This document shows positions 1 to 9,444 of a DNA stretch of 64,000 nt, piece by piece. A program made the translations under genes and the position numbers. Origin of the DNA: an uncultured Paracoccaceae bacterium (GTDB lineage: Bacteria; Pseudomonadota; Alphaproteobacteria; Rhodobacterales; Rhodobacteraceae); the NCBI GenBank assembly GCA_947495295.1, contig CANLYJ010000002.1, positions 771,827 through 835,826 on the forward strand, given 5' to 3'. The notes under the pieces were generated by a model. It saw nothing but the letters and a program-made list of their open reading frames with translations, did no database searches and was not told where the DNA came from. The stretch's first letter is position 1. Every line of letters starts with the position of its first letter.

Positions 1-2
1 AG

Positions 3-1022
3 GGGTTTGAGTTCATCGAATTTGCGGTTGATGCTGCGGGAGCCAAAGAGCTTGAAGCAACCCTGACTGCCATGGCGTTCCGGCGTGAACGCCGACATCT
101 GTCCAAGGCCGTAACGCTGTGGCGGCAAGGCGCCGTGAACATCGTGATCAATGAGGAAGGGTCCGGCCATGCCGGGCAGGCCGTGCAGGACCACGGGCCA
201 TGTGTCTGCGACATGGGATTGAGGGTACAGGATGCGGCCGAAACGGTTGCGCGGGCGCAGGCGCTGGGGACGCAGGGTTTCACCCAGCAGGTTGGGCTGG
301 GAGAGTTGAACATTCCCGCTATCCGCGGTGTTGGCGGCAGCGTCATTCACTTCATTGATGAACAATCCGACCTGCACCGGGTCTGGGACATCGAATTTGA
401 ACCGGTACGCCGGACACAGGCGACACCGCCCGCAGGGTTACGTCGGATCGACCATGTCGCCCAGACCATGCGCTATGACGAAATGCAAAGCTGGCTGCTA
501 TACTACCTTTCCACCTTCGAGATGGCGAAATCCCCCATCGTGAACGTGGCCGATCCGTCCGGGATCGTGCGGTCGCAGGCGATTGAGAGCCCCGAGGGCG
601 AGGTGCGGCTGAACCTGAACGGTGCAGCGGATGCGCAAACGATGGCCGGTTCTTTCGTTTCGGGCCGACCAGGGGCGGGTGTACAGCATATCGCGTTGCA
701 GACAGATGATATCTTTGAAACTTCGGCGCAATTGGCCGATGGCGGTTTTGCCCGACTTCACATCCCGCGCAATTACTATGCCGATACGCAGGCCGCATTT
801 GATCTGGATGATGCGACAACGGCCCGGTTGCAGGACCATAATATCCTGTATGACCACGACGAACGTGGTGCCTATTTCCAACTCTATGGGCAGGCGATTT
901 TTGACGGGTTTTTCTTTGAAATTGTACAGCGGCAGGGCGGGTATGCCGGCTATGGCGCCCGCAATGCACCCATTCGGCTGGCCGCGCAGGCGCAGACGCG
1001 CAACCTGAAAGGTGCAGCATGA
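3..1022 (+). CDS. HPPD-like dioxygenase (VOC superfamily), 5'-truncated by window edge
   Basis: The frame is open to the left edge, so the N terminus is missing; about 339 residues are visible. The visible part is a two-module VOC protein resembling 4-hydroxyphenylpyruvate dioxygenase. The three expected metal ligands are present: His in RRIDHVAQ (codon 453-455), His in GVQHIAL (687-689) and Glu in GFFFEIVQR (918-920), a 2-His-1-Glu site for Fe(II). In many proteobacteria such a domain is the C-terminal half of a fused 3-dehydroshikimate dehydratase (QuiC type, quinate/shikimate catabolism). That fusion is my preferred reading, but the dehydratase half would lie outside the window, so a free-standing HPPD is not excluded. 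The stop overlaps the next start (ATGA at 1019-1022), so the two genes are translationally coupled. An internal ATG at 72 is not the true start because coding similarity continues upstream of it. Confidence 0.85.
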   Translation, partial: GFEFIEFAVDAAGAKELEATLTAMAFRRERRHLSKAVTLWRQGAVNIVINEEGSGHAGQAVQDHGPCVCDMGLRVQDAAETVARAQALGTQGFTQQVGLGELNIPAIRGVGGSVIHFIDEQSDLHRVWDIEFEPVRRTQATPPAGLRRIDHVAQTMRYDEMQSWLLYYLSTFEMAKSPIVNVADPSGIVRSQAIESPEGEVRLNLNGAADAQTMAGSFVSGRPGAGVQHIALQTDDIFETSAQLADGGFARLHIPRNYYADTQAAFDLDDATTARLQDHNILYDHDERGAYFQLYGQAIFDGFFFEIVQRQGGYAGYGARNAPIRLAAQAQTRNLKGAA

Positions 1023-1828
1023 CACAAGACGCAGACGCCATACGTGACTGGTGGCGCACCTCCATCATCGATATGGCGCCGGGCAAAATCGCCTTTCGCG
1101 GTCATGCCGTTGAGGATTTGATTGGCAATGTGTCCTTTCCGCAGATGATCTGGCTGATGACAGCGGGGCGATTGGCATCAGCTCAAGAGGCCGCATTGCT
1201 GGAGGCAGCGCTGGTTGCGGGTGTTGACCACGGGCCGCAAGCGCCTTCCATCGCCGCCGCCCGGATGACGGCGACTTGCGGTGTGGGGCTGAACAACGCG
1301 ATGGCCAATGGCGTGAACATGCTGGGCGATGTGCATGGCGGCGCGGGCGAACAATGCGCGGAACTCTACTATGATATCGCGGCCCGGATGGATGGGGGCA
1401 GCAGTCTGGACACCGCTGTGCAGGATGGACTGGACGCTTGGCGCGCCGAAAACGGCAAAATTGTCAGCGGTTTTGGGCATCGTTTCCATAAACCCGTTGA
1501 CCCCCGCGCGCCCCGCCTGATGGGCCTGGTTCGCGATGCCGCACAGTTGGGCACGGTATCAGGCCGCTATGCTGATATCGGCGAGGCGGTGCAGGCGAAC
1601 CTTAGCCAAAGGCGCCCGCTTGCGATGAATATCGACGGGGCGACGGCCGTGATTTTCTGTGAATTGGGCTTTCCGGCACCTTTGTCACGCGGGTTGTTCT
1701 GCCTGTCCAGGTCGGTTGGTATTCTGTCCCATGCATGGGAGCAGATGCAGCAAGGCGGGCGCAACAAGGGGCCGATGCCCCCGGCCTATTTGCCAAAATA
1801 CGAGCCGGAGAGCGATGCCACCCGTTAA
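1019..1828 (+). CDS. citryl-CoA lyase-like, small citrate synthase family protein
   Basis: A 269-residue member of the citrate synthase fold, much shorter than true citrate synthases (about 370-430 residues) and matching the size of proteins annotated as citryl-CoA lyase. The citrate synthase catalytic triad can be traced: His106 in DVHGGAG, His154 in GHRFHKP and Asp206 in NIDGAT. The family cleaves or condenses acyl-CoA/oxoacid pairs; the substrate cannot be read from sequence. It starts inside the stop of the HPPD-like gene (4-base overlap), so both are expected to be made together, which suggests a role in ring-compound or oxoacid catabolism rather than in the TCA cycle. No following gene is coupled; a 180-base gap separates it from the carrier gene. 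Confidence 0.8.
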   Translation: MTQDADAIRDWWRTSIIDMAPGKIAFRGHAVEDLIGNVSFPQMIWLMTAGRLASAQEAALLEAALVAGVDHGPQAPSIAAARMTATCGVGLNNAMANGVNMLGDVHGGAGEQCAELYYDIAARMDGGSSLDTAVQDGLDAWRAENGKIVSGFGHRFHKPVDPRAPRLMGLVRDAAQLGTVSGRYADIGEAVQANLSQRRPLAMNIDGATAVIFCELGFPAPLSRGLFCLSRSVGILSHAWEQMQQGGRNKGPMPPAYLPKYEPESDATR

Positions 1829-2008
1829 GTGCTTTAGCTAAGTTTCAGCAGTGTCTGGCACCGCCATATGACCCACATTTATCCGATCAAAAAGAAAATC
1901 CCTGACAAAACATCCTCATTCGGTCCAAACTACAGTCTTATAAGAGTAAACTGATGTCCTTTGCCGCATTTTTGGCAATTGGTCATCACTGGATTGGGTG
2001 GGGACGGG

Positions 2009-3892
2009 ATGGAGACACTGAGTTTCACAACAGAGATGGCCGTGGTGATCGGGCTGTTATGCTTCACTGTCTTTCTTTTCGTGTCCGAGATTATCCGCAT
2101 TGATCTGGCGGCTTTGCTGGTCCTCGTCCTTGTCGGGATCCTGAGTTATGCGCCCGGTTTGGAACGGCTTGCCGATGTCACGCATCTTTTCGACGGGTTT
2201 GCGTCAAACGCCGTGATTTCGATTATTGCGGTGATGATCGTCGGGGCCGGGCTGGACCGCACCGGGATCATGAACAAGGTTGCGGCGGCCATCCTGAAAC
2301 ATGGCGGCACGTCCGAGGCGCGGGTGCTGCCCATCGTGTCGGGGACCGTTGGAGTCATCTCAAGCTTTCTGCAAAATGTCGGGGCGGCGGCCCTGTTTCT
2401 GCCTGTGGTCAGCCGGATATCGGTGCGCTCCGGCATCCCGCTAAGCCGGTTGCTGATGCCGATGGGGTTTTGTGCGATCCTTGGCGGCACCATGACCATG
2501 GTTGGGTCATCGCCGCTGATCTTGCTCAACGACCTGATCCTGACTGCGAACGAAACCCTGCCAGACGACATGAAGATGGAACCGTTCGGGCTGTTTTCCG
2601 TCGCACCGATTGGGGCTGCACTGATCGCGACGGGCATCCTTTATTTTCTGCTTCTGGGCCGGTGGGTACTGCCGGGCACGGCCGATGCAGGTGAGGTGGC
2701 ATCGGGTCATGGCACAACCGAATACCTTGAAAGGGTCTATGGGCTGCATGCACAGGTTTTCGAGGTGGATGTGCCTGCGGAAAGCCCGCTGGTCGGACAG
2801 ATCCTTGCCGATATCAACAACGAAAACAACATCTACATCATCTCGACTTTTTATCGTGGCAAGGCGTCCATGATCCAGATCCTGACGGCAGAGATTGCAG
2901 CCCCTTGCCGGTTGGCGATCATCGGCAACAGTGCCAGCGTTCGGAACTTCGCCGATAAATTCGGGTTACGCATTCGACCTGATCTGGATGTCTTTGTGGA
3001 GGAATTTGCCCCAACCAATGCTGGTGTCGCGGAATTGGTTGTGCCACCGGATTCCAACCTGATTGGCAAAAGCCCACGCGATCTGTTGTTGCGCAAGACC
3101 TATGGGCTGAGCCTGCTGGCTATTCACCGGGGTGAGGAGACCCTGAGCCATGTGAAGACTGATGATCACGAACCCACCCAGATCGGCATTGTGCCGTTTC
3201 AGGCGGGTGATATGCTTGTGGCCCATACCCGTTGGGATAATCTCACCCGGGTCAAGCAGGACCGCGATTTCATCGTGGTCACCGCGGATTTCCCGCAGGA
3301 TGAATTGCGCCCGCATAAGGTTGGTTGGGCGCTTTTGTTCTTTGCTGTCTCGCTATCGCTGATCCTGTTTACCGATATCCGCCTGTCGCTTTGTCTGTTG
3401 ACCGGGGCGGTGGGCATGCTGCTGTCACAAGTGCTGAGCATTGATGAGGCGTACCGTGCCGTTGGCTGGAACACCGTTTTCCTATTGGCCAGTCTGATCC
3501 CGCTAGGGCAGGCGGTGCAGAATACGGGGACTGCGGAATGGATCGCCCAGCAGATTCTGATACTGCTCGATGGTTGGCCGATATGGTCGCTGCAGGCGGG
3601 CGTCGCAGTGCTGGCCACGGTGTTTTCGCTGGTGATGTCGAATGTGGGTGCGACCGTACTTTTGGTGCCGCTGGCAGTTTCCATCGCTGTCGCCGCCGGG
3701 GCGAACCCTGCACTTTTTGCGCTGACGGTGGCGATATCAACGTCGAATTCATTCATCATCCCAACGCATCAGGTCAATGCGCTGATCATGGGGCCTGCCG
3801 GTTACAAGGTGATCGATTTTGTCAAAAGCGGGGGGATCATGACGATCCTTTTTTTGGTTGTGTCACTGTTGATGCTGAACCTCGTGTTCTGA
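2009..3892 (+). CDS. SLC13-family carrier with two RCK_C (TrkA-C) domains
   Basis: A 627-residue membrane protein of the SLC13/DASS (CitT/ArsB superfamily) type. Hydrophobic helices fill residues 1-200 and about 430-627, with the family repeat seen twice: SSFLQNVGAAALFLPV in the first half and SLVMSNVGATVLLVPL in the second, each with the Asn-Val-Gly-Ala re-entrant motif. Between them (about 230-400) lie two soluble RCK_C/TrkA-C-like regulatory domains, as in sulfate, thiosulfate or dicarboxylate carriers of this group. The substrate is undetermined. I choose ATG 2009 (METLSFTTEM, preceded by a GGGTGGGGA-type ribosome site) over an upstream TTG at 1961, which would add 16 polar residues before the first helix. 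The gene appears monocistronic, with a terminator-like hairpin just downstream. Confidence 0.85.
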   Translation: METLSFTTEMAVVIGLLCFTVFLFVSEIIRIDLAALLVLVLVGILSYAPGLERLADVTHLFDGFASNAVISIIAVMIVGAGLDRTGIMNKVAAAILKHGGTSEARVLPIVSGTVGVISSFLQNVGAAALFLPVVSRISVRSGIPLSRLLMPMGFCAILGGTMTMVGSSPLILLNDLILTANETLPDDMKMEPFGLFSVAPIGAALIATGILYFLLLGRWVLPGTADAGEVASGHGTTEYLERVYGLHAQVFEVDVPAESPLVGQILADINNENNIYIISTFYRGKASMIQILTAEIAAPCRLAIIGNSASVRNFADKFGLRIRPDLDVFVEEFAPTNAGVAELVVPPDSNLIGKSPRDLLLRKTYGLSLLAIHRGEETLSHVKTDDHEPTQIGIVPFQAGDMLVAHTRWDNLTRVKQDRDFIVVTADFPQDELRPHKVGWALLFFAVSLSLILFTDIRLSLCLLTGAVGMLLSQVLSIDEAYRAVGWNTVFLLASLIPLGQAVQNTGTAEWIAQQILILLDGWPIWSLQAGVAVLATVFSLVMSNVGATVLLVPLAVSIAVAAGANPALFALTVAISTSNSFIIPTHQVNALIMGPAGYKVIDFVKSGGIMTILFLVVSLLMLNLVF

Positions 3893-3906
3893 AACGGGCG
3901 GGTGGT

Positions 3907-3932
3907 CAGGTGGGGCATACCGCCTGCCTTTT
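3907..3932 (+). terminator. likely intrinsic terminator of the SLC13-type carrier gene
   Basis: A hairpin with arms CAGGTGG (3907-3913) and CCGCCTG (3920-3926), seven pairs including one G-T, six-base loop, followed by CCTTTT. It begins 15 bases after the stop codon. Confidence 0.5.
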
Positions 3933-4238
3933 GAACAGTTGAGTGTACGCACTGTTTAAAAAGCGGGCAGCGCGGATGCTTCTTGCAAGTTTTTTAGGCT
4001 CGGCAGCGGGGCTGCGACGGCTGATCCATAATTCCACTGGTATTATTCTGCACTGCCGCATGAACTGCGGGAGTTCGCAAGAACGCTAGCGTCGCGCGAA
4101 GGGTCATCCTGGCAGATTGTCCCCCTCACGCGACTACAACATCACTGTTGCGGGTCCTACCTACGTGGTCAGTCCACAGTTGGAAAGGAGGCGGATTATC
4201 TGCCTACCGAACCGCGACAACAACTGGGACTTATAACG
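3933..4238 (+). promoter_or_regulatory. long untranslated leader/promoter region of urtA
   Basis: No convincing gene lies here. The stretch contains several short hairpins (GCAGC/GCTGC near 4003, GAACT/AGTTC near 4065) and a strong Shine-Dalgarno-like AAGGAGG at about 4187-4193, which sits some 45 bases before the urtA ATG and has no ATG or GTG at normal spacing. The urt promoter must be in this region, and NtrC/sigma-54 control is common for urea uptake, but I could not find a convincing -24/-12 element. I also found no guanidine-I (ykkC) consensus. Confidence 0.35.
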
Positions 4239-5519
4239 ATGACCTTGAAGACTTCTGCACTTGCTTTGGCTGCCTTGCTTGGCACAACCTTCACGGCTGC
4301 GGCAGAATGCGCTGATCCGATCAAAATTGGTGTGTTGCATTCGCTTTCCGGCACGATGGCGATTTCCGAAACAACACTGAAAGACACCATGGAGTTGCTG
4401 ATTGAAAATCAGAACGCTGCTGGCGGTCTATTGGGGTGCGAGATCGAAGCCGTCGTCGTTGACCCAGCATCCGACTGGCCGCTATTTGCCGAAAAAGCCC
4501 GCGAGTTGCTGACTGTCAGCGAGGTTGATGTCATCTTCGGAAGCTGGACCTCGGTCAGCCGCAAATCGGCCCTTCCTGTACTCGAAGAACTGAATGGCCT
4601 GATGTTCTATCCGGTTCAATATGAAGGCGAGGAAAGCTCCAAGAACGTTTTCTACACTGGCGCTGCGCCAAACCAGCAGGCGATCCCGGCTACGGATTAT
4701 TTCCTTGAGGAACTGGGCGTTGAGAAATTCGCGCTGCTTGGTACGGACTATGTCTATCCGCGGACCACGAACAACATCCTTGAAGCCTATCTGAAAGATA
4801 ATGGTATCGCCGCAGAAGACATTTTCGTGAACTACACCCCTTTTGGCCATTCGGATTGGGCCACGATTGTGGCTGATGTCGTGGCGTTGGGTGCTGATGG
4901 CAAACAGGTTGGCGTGATCTCGACCATTAATGGTGACGCAAATATCGGGTTCTACAAAGAACTCGCCGCCGCTGGTATCTCGGCCGATGATATACCCGTC
5001 GTTGCCTTCTCGGTGGGCGAGGAAGAACTTTCGGGCCTCGATACATCTGACCTTGTCGGTCATTTGGCCGCCTGGAACTATTTCCAGTCCGCTGAATCTG
5101 ACTCAAACGAGGAATGGGTGGCCGCATGGAAAGCCAAGATGGGCGAAGAGCGTGTGACCAATGACCCGATGGAGGCCCATTACATCGGCTTTAACATGTG
5201 GGTGAATGCAGTGACCGACGCAGGCACAACAGATGTCGATGCCGTTCGCGAGGCGATGTATGGCCAGGAATTTCCAAATCTGACCGGTGGTACGGCGGTT
5301 ATGCTGCCCAACCATCACCTTGCCAAGCCTGTCCTGATTGGTGAAATCACCGCCGATGGTCAGTTCGACATCATCAGCCAAACCAAAGAGGTTCCCGGCG
5401 ATGCATGGACTGACTACTTGCCTGAATCTGCTGTTCTGAAGTCTGACTGGCAGAAATTGGGTTGCGGTATGTACAACACCGAGACCGAGACCTGTGTGCA
5501 ACTGACGTCGAACTACTGA
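4239..5519 (+). CDS. urtA: urea ABC transporter substrate-binding protein UrtA
   Basis: A 426-residue periplasmic binding protein of the Leu/Ile/Val-binding family, urea/short-chain-amide type. It has a signal peptide (about 1-22, ending FTAAAEC) followed by IKIGVLHSLSGTMAISE, the highly conserved start of mature UrtA, and later YPVQYEGEESS and GHLAAWNYFQS, also typical of the family. Length matches known UrtA proteins. It binds urea in the periplasm and delivers it to the UrtB-UrtC channel energised by UrtD-UrtE. It is first of five same-strand genes, 67 bases before urtB; the longer gap after urtA fits higher expression of the binding protein. Confidence 0.95.
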   Translation: MTLKTSALALAALLGTTFTAAAECADPIKIGVLHSLSGTMAISETTLKDTMELLIENQNAAGGLLGCEIEAVVVDPASDWPLFAEKARELLTVSEVDVIFGSWTSVSRKSALPVLEELNGLMFYPVQYEGEESSKNVFYTGAAPNQQAIPATDYFLEELGVEKFALLGTDYVYPRTTNNILEAYLKDNGIAAEDIFVNYTPFGHSDWATIVADVVALGADGKQVGVISTINGDANIGFYKELAAAGISADDIPVVAFSVGEEELSGLDTSDLVGHLAAWNYFQSAESDSNEEWVAAWKAKMGEERVTNDPMEAHYIGFNMWVNAVTDAGTTDVDAVREAMYGQEFPNLTGGTAVMLPNHHLAKPVLIGEITADGQFDIISQTKEVPGDAWTDYLPESAVLKSDWQKLGCGMYNTETETCVQLTSNY

Positions 5520-5586
5520 ACCAAAAACTGGCACGTGGTATTTGTGCTGCGTGCCATTCTTATCTGACAGATCGGCATAAGTACCC

Positions 5587-7527
5587 ATGCTTCGACTGAT
5601 TTCCTTGGCCCTTGCACTGTGGCTGACCGTCCCCGCTGTTGCTTTTTCCCAAACATTTCAGGACATCTTGCAAACCCATCGGGACGAGGTTTTGAAACCC
5701 GGACGCCGGTCGGTTGGGGTTGTGCTGGATGATTTGGTGGCCAGCGGGTTGCCGCAGGCTGTGCCTTTTCTTGAGGCCTGGCGCGACCGCGAGATTGTGC
5801 AGCGCAACAGCGATGGCCTGTTCTTTCGTGTGATCGCCGAGGGCGATACCGTCACCCTGGGTGATCTGGATACCGGGGCCGAACTGCAGGCAGCGGAGGA
5901 TGATCTGACCGAATCCCGCCCCAATGGTGGCGTGCGCCGTGCGATTGGCGATGCCTTGGTGCAGTTCCAGCTATCGGATCCCGATATCGTCAGACGGCAA
6001 GCCGCAGTTGAGGCCATTGCGCGCAGCATGGATGCCAGTCAATTGGCCCCGTTACAGGCGTCAATAGACGCCGAACCTGATCCTGCGTTGAAAGAAACCA
6101 AAATCCGGCTTGCCGGGATGTTAGCCGCGCTTTTCGCTGATGAAACAGAAAACCGGATTGCCGCGATTGCGGCGCTGTCCGGTGACCTGTCCGTCGATGT
6201 GCGCGCTGTTTTGAACCGGCTTTTATCGACGACTACCGCTGTTGCAGCGACTGTGCCGGGTGATGCCAATGTGGCACAAATTCTGCAGGTTGGTACCGAT
6301 ATCACGCAGAGCGAGGCCTATGCGCGTCTTGTCGCGGCAGAGCTTGCCCCAGCGCTGGTGCCCAACGATGATATTCGCGCGGCGCTTGTCGCCAACATAG
6401 CAGATGCGAAAGTCGGCGGCGTACCGGTTCATGCGCTGGGTACCGATGCGGGCCGTTGGTTGGCATACGATACGCTTGCGGCAGAGGGTTTGGCACCGCC
6501 CCGCGTGAAACCGCAGACACAGTCTGATGCGGTGGCAGCCCATGTTTTCTATACCGCTTATATCGAACCGGACGCAGCCATCACCGATGCCGCGCGGGTT
6601 GCACTACGCGCAACTGAAACCAATGTGGCGTTGAGCCAGGCCATTGATCTGGGGCTGGATGCGCTCTCGCTTGCCTCTATCTATTTTCTTGCGGCGATTG
6701 GTCTGGCCATCACCTTTGGCGTCATGGGCGTCATCAATATGGCCCATGGCGAATTTATCATGATGGGTGCCTATACCGGCTTTGTCGTTCAGCAATTCGT
6801 GCCCGATTACACCCTGTCCATCATCATAGCACTACCCTTGGCCTTTGCGATCACATTCGGAGCTGGTGTCGCGATGGAGCGGCTGGTGATCCGCCATCTG
6901 TATCATCGCCCGCTGGAGACTTTGTTGGCCACTTTCGGGATTTCCATCGCTTTGCAGCAATTGGCCAAGAATATCTTTGGCACGCAAGCCCGCCCGCTGA
7001 CCTCGCCCGAATGGCTGGACGGGGCGCTGATGTTCAACGATGTGATCGCCATCAGCTATATCCGCATCGCGATCTTTGTGCTGGCGCTGGTGTTTCTGGC
7101 CGTGATCCTGTTCGTGCTCAAACGCACCCGGCTAGGGCTAGAAGTGCGCGCAGTCACCCAAAATCCCGGCATGGCCGCATCAATGGGCATCAACCCCGAC
7201 CGGATCAATATGCTGACCTTCGGTCTGGGGTCCGGCATCGCTGGGATCGCAGGTGTCGCAATTGGGCTTTATGCCAAGGTGACGTCCGAAATGGGCGCCG
7301 ATTACATCGTGCAGAGCTTCATGACTGTGGTCGTGGGCGGTGTTGGCAATGTATGGGGGACGCTGGCGGGGGCGTCGCTGATCGGCTTTCTGCAGAAGGG
7401 CATCGAATGGTTGAACCCCTCCAACACGTTGGCCGCACAGACATACATGATCCTGTTCATCATCCTTTTCATTCAGTTCCGACCCAAGGGCATTGTAGCC
7501 CTCAAAGGCCGCGCGGCGGCGGATTAG
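5587..7527 (+). CDS. urtB: urea ABC transporter permease UrtB
   Basis: A 646-residue permease. Residues about 355-640 form the LivH-type membrane domain (FGVMGVINMAHGEFIMMGAY, the conserved N-M-A-H-G-E element, and QSFMTVVVGGVGNVWGT near the end). The first 350 residues begin with a signal peptide (ALWLTVPAVAFSQ) and form a HEAT-like helical periplasmic region with QDILQTHRDEVLKPGRR. This extension is usual in proteobacterial UrtB (the cyanobacterial protein is about 300-380 residues), so the length is not a fusion artefact. Partner of UrtC in the membrane; the stop lies four bases before the urtC ATG. Confidence 0.93.
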   Translation: MLRLISLALALWLTVPAVAFSQTFQDILQTHRDEVLKPGRRSVGVVLDDLVASGLPQAVPFLEAWRDREIVQRNSDGLFFRVIAEGDTVTLGDLDTGAELQAAEDDLTESRPNGGVRRAIGDALVQFQLSDPDIVRRQAAVEAIARSMDASQLAPLQASIDAEPDPALKETKIRLAGMLAALFADETENRIAAIAALSGDLSVDVRAVLNRLLSTTTAVAATVPGDANVAQILQVGTDITQSEAYARLVAAELAPALVPNDDIRAALVANIADAKVGGVPVHALGTDAGRWLAYDTLAAEGLAPPRVKPQTQSDAVAAHVFYTAYIEPDAAITDAARVALRATETNVALSQAIDLGLDALSLASIYFLAAIGLAITFGVMGVINMAHGEFIMMGAYTGFVVQQFVPDYTLSIIIALPLAFAITFGAGVAMERLVIRHLYHRPLETLLATFGISIALQQLAKNIFGTQARPLTSPEWLDGALMFNDVIAISYIRIAIFVLALVFLAVILFVLKRTRLGLEVRAVTQNPGMAASMGINPDRINMLTFGLGSGIAGIAGVAIGLYAKVTSEMGADYIVQSFMTVVVGGVGNVWGTLAGASLIGFLQKGIEWLNPSNTLAAQTYMILFIILFIQFRPKGIVALKGRAAAD

Positions 7528-7531
7528 ACCC

Positions 7532-8698
7532 ATGCAAAGATCATTCTTGGCCCAAAATCCATCCGTGATTTGGTTTATCGCCATCCTCGCGTTGTTCACC
7601 GTCGTCGTCACCATCCTTTCGGAGGTCAGCGGGGTTGGTGTCATTTCAACCTCTTTCATCAAGACGTTGGGCAAAACGCTGTGCCTGTGTCTGGTTGCGA
7701 TCACGATGGATGTGGTCTGGGGCTATTGTGGGATATTGTCGCTGGGCCATTTCGCATTTTTCGGCATTGGCGGGTATGCCATTGGCATGTGGCTGATGTA
7801 TGCGCGAACCGAACTGATCGTCATTGAAAGCCTCGCCGCTCAAGCGATCCCGTCCACTGCGGCAGAGATTTCAGACGCTATCGGGAACCAGATTTTCGGG
7901 GTCGTGGGCAGTTCCGAATTCCCGCTGATCTGGACCTTTGCGGATAGCCTGTTTTTGCAGCTGCTGATGGTGATCCTTGTGCCCGGTCTGCTGGCACTTG
8001 CTTTTGGCTGGCTGGCTTTCCGCAGCCGTGTCACGGGCGTTTACCTATCGATCCTGACGCAGGCGATGACGCTTGCGCTGGCCCTGTACCTGTTCCAGAA
8101 CGATAGCGGTTTGCGTGGCAATAACGGGTTGTCTGGTTTGCAGAATATCCCCGGCTACCGTGACGTACCGCAAGCGACGGTGTCGATCATCTTTTTCATT
8201 GCATCGGCCATCGCGCTGGGCGCGGGTTATGTTTTCTTTGCATGGATCGTGTCTGGCAAGATGGGCAACGTGATCAAAGGCATTCGCGATAATGAGGCGC
8301 GCGTATGGTTCCTGGGCTATCATGTGGAACGCTATAAGCTGTTTGTATTCACCGTCACTGCGGTTGTCGCGGGTATTGCAGGCGCCTTGTATTACCCCCA
8401 GGCGGGCATCATTAACCCGGGTGAAATCGCGCCAATCGCCTCGATCTATCTGGCGGTCTGGGTGGCCATCGGTGGGCGGGGGCGGTTGTATGGCGCTGCT
8501 ATTGGGGCGGCTTTCGTATCGCTTGTTTCCAGCTGGTTCACAGGCGGTGGCGCACCCAATATCAACCTTGGTTTTTACACGATCCAATGGACCGATTGGT
8601 GGTTGGTGCTGCTTGGTTTTTCATTCGTCGCCGTCACGTTATTCTTTCCCAAGGGCATCGGCGGCCTGTTTGATCTGCTGATGAGGAAACAGTCATGA
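7532..8698 (+). CDS. urtC: urea ABC transporter permease UrtC
   Basis: A 388-residue LivM-type permease that pairs with UrtB to form the urea channel. It has about ten hydrophobic helices, the conserved WGYCGILSLGHFAFFGIGGY segment near residue 65, and the EAA-like cytoplasmic loop GNVIKGIRDNEARVWFLGYH that contacts the ATPases. Residues about 90-130 carry the extra loop usual for UrtC. The 3' end overlaps urtD by four bases (ATGA at 8695-8698), so translation is coupled. Confidence 0.93.
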   Translation: MQRSFLAQNPSVIWFIAILALFTVVVTILSEVSGVGVISTSFIKTLGKTLCLCLVAITMDVVWGYCGILSLGHFAFFGIGGYAIGMWLMYARTELIVIESLAAQAIPSTAAEISDAIGNQIFGVVGSSEFPLIWTFADSLFLQLLMVILVPGLLALAFGWLAFRSRVTGVYLSILTQAMTLALALYLFQNDSGLRGNNGLSGLQNIPGYRDVPQATVSIIFFIASAIALGAGYVFFAWIVSGKMGNVIKGIRDNEARVWFLGYHVERYKLFVFTVTAVVAGIAGALYYPQAGIINPGEIAPIASIYLAVWVAIGGRGRLYGAAIGAAFVSLVSSWFTGGGAPNINLGFYTIQWTDWWLVLLGFSFVAVTLFFPKGIGGLFDLLMRKQS

Positions 8699-9444
8699 GC
8701 ATGCTTTTGGAAGTTTCTGGCGTGTCGGTCACGTTTGACGGGTTTCGTGCGATCAATAACCTGTCGATCAACTTTGCGCCGGCAGAGCTGCGCGCGATTA
8801 TCGGCCCCAATGGTGCGGGCAAGACGACCTTCATGGATATCGTGACCGGCAAGACCAAACCGGATGAAGGCACGGTGATCTGGGGGGACCGCAACATATC
8901 CTTGCTGGGCATGTCCGAAAGCCAGATCGCAATGGAGGGCATCGGACGCAAGTTCCAGAAACCCACCGTGTTTGAGGCGCAGACGGTGCGCCAGAACCTC
9001 GCCATGGCGCTGAAGAACCCACGCGGGCCGTTTGTCGTGCTGATGCATAAAAAGACGAAATTGAATGCAGCGCGGATTGAGGCAGTGGCAGAACAGATCG
9101 GCCTATCCGACAGCCTGACCCGTGTTGCCGGAGAACTGAGCCATGGACAAAAGCAATGGCTCGAAATCGGGATGCTGCTGGCGCAGGAACCTCGTTTGAT
9201 GCTGGTTGATGAACCGGCAGCGGGGATGACGCCCGAAGAGCGTGAAAAGACCACAGATATTCTCAAAGAAGCGGCCAAGACCCGCGCGGTTGTGGTGGTC
9301 GAGCATGATATGGAGTTCGTGCGCCGTCTGGATTGCAAGGTGACCGTCCTGCACGAAGGGTCCGTGCTGGCCGAGGGCAGTCTGGATCATGTGACGTCGA
9401 ACCAGACTGTCATTGATGTATATCTGGGGCGCGCCCATGCTTGA
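8695..9444 (+). CDS. urtD: urea ABC transporter ATP-binding protein UrtD
   Basis: A 249-residue LivG-type ATPase. Visible motifs are Walker A GPNGAGKTT, the signature LSHGQKQWLEIG, Walker B RLMLVDEPAAGM and the switch His in VVVEHDMEFV. The LSHGQ signature in place of LSGGQ is characteristic of UrtD. It energises urea import with UrtE on the cytoplasmic face of UrtBC. The start overlaps urtC and the 3' end overlaps urtE by eight bases. Confidence 0.94.
   Translation: MSMLLEVSGVSVTFDGFRAINNLSINFAPAELRAIIGPNGAGKTTFMDIVTGKTKPDEGTVIWGDRNISLLGMSESQIAMEGIGRKFQKPTVFEAQTVRQNLAMALKNPRGPFVVLMHKKTKLNAARIEAVAEQIGLSDSLTRVAGELSHGQKQWLEIGMLLAQEPRLMLVDEPAAGMTPEEREKTTDILKEAAKTRAVVVVEHDMEFVRRLDCKVTVLHEGSVLAEGSLDHVTSNQTVIDVYLGRAHA

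Noticed and set aside
3933..4238. A guanidine-I riboswitch or a sigma-54 promoter upstream of urtA
   Set aside because: The guanidine aptamer core (CTAGGGTTCCG, GGTCCGAGAG) is absent, and the nearest GG/GC pair, near 3973-3985, has nine instead of ten bases between them and poor flanks.
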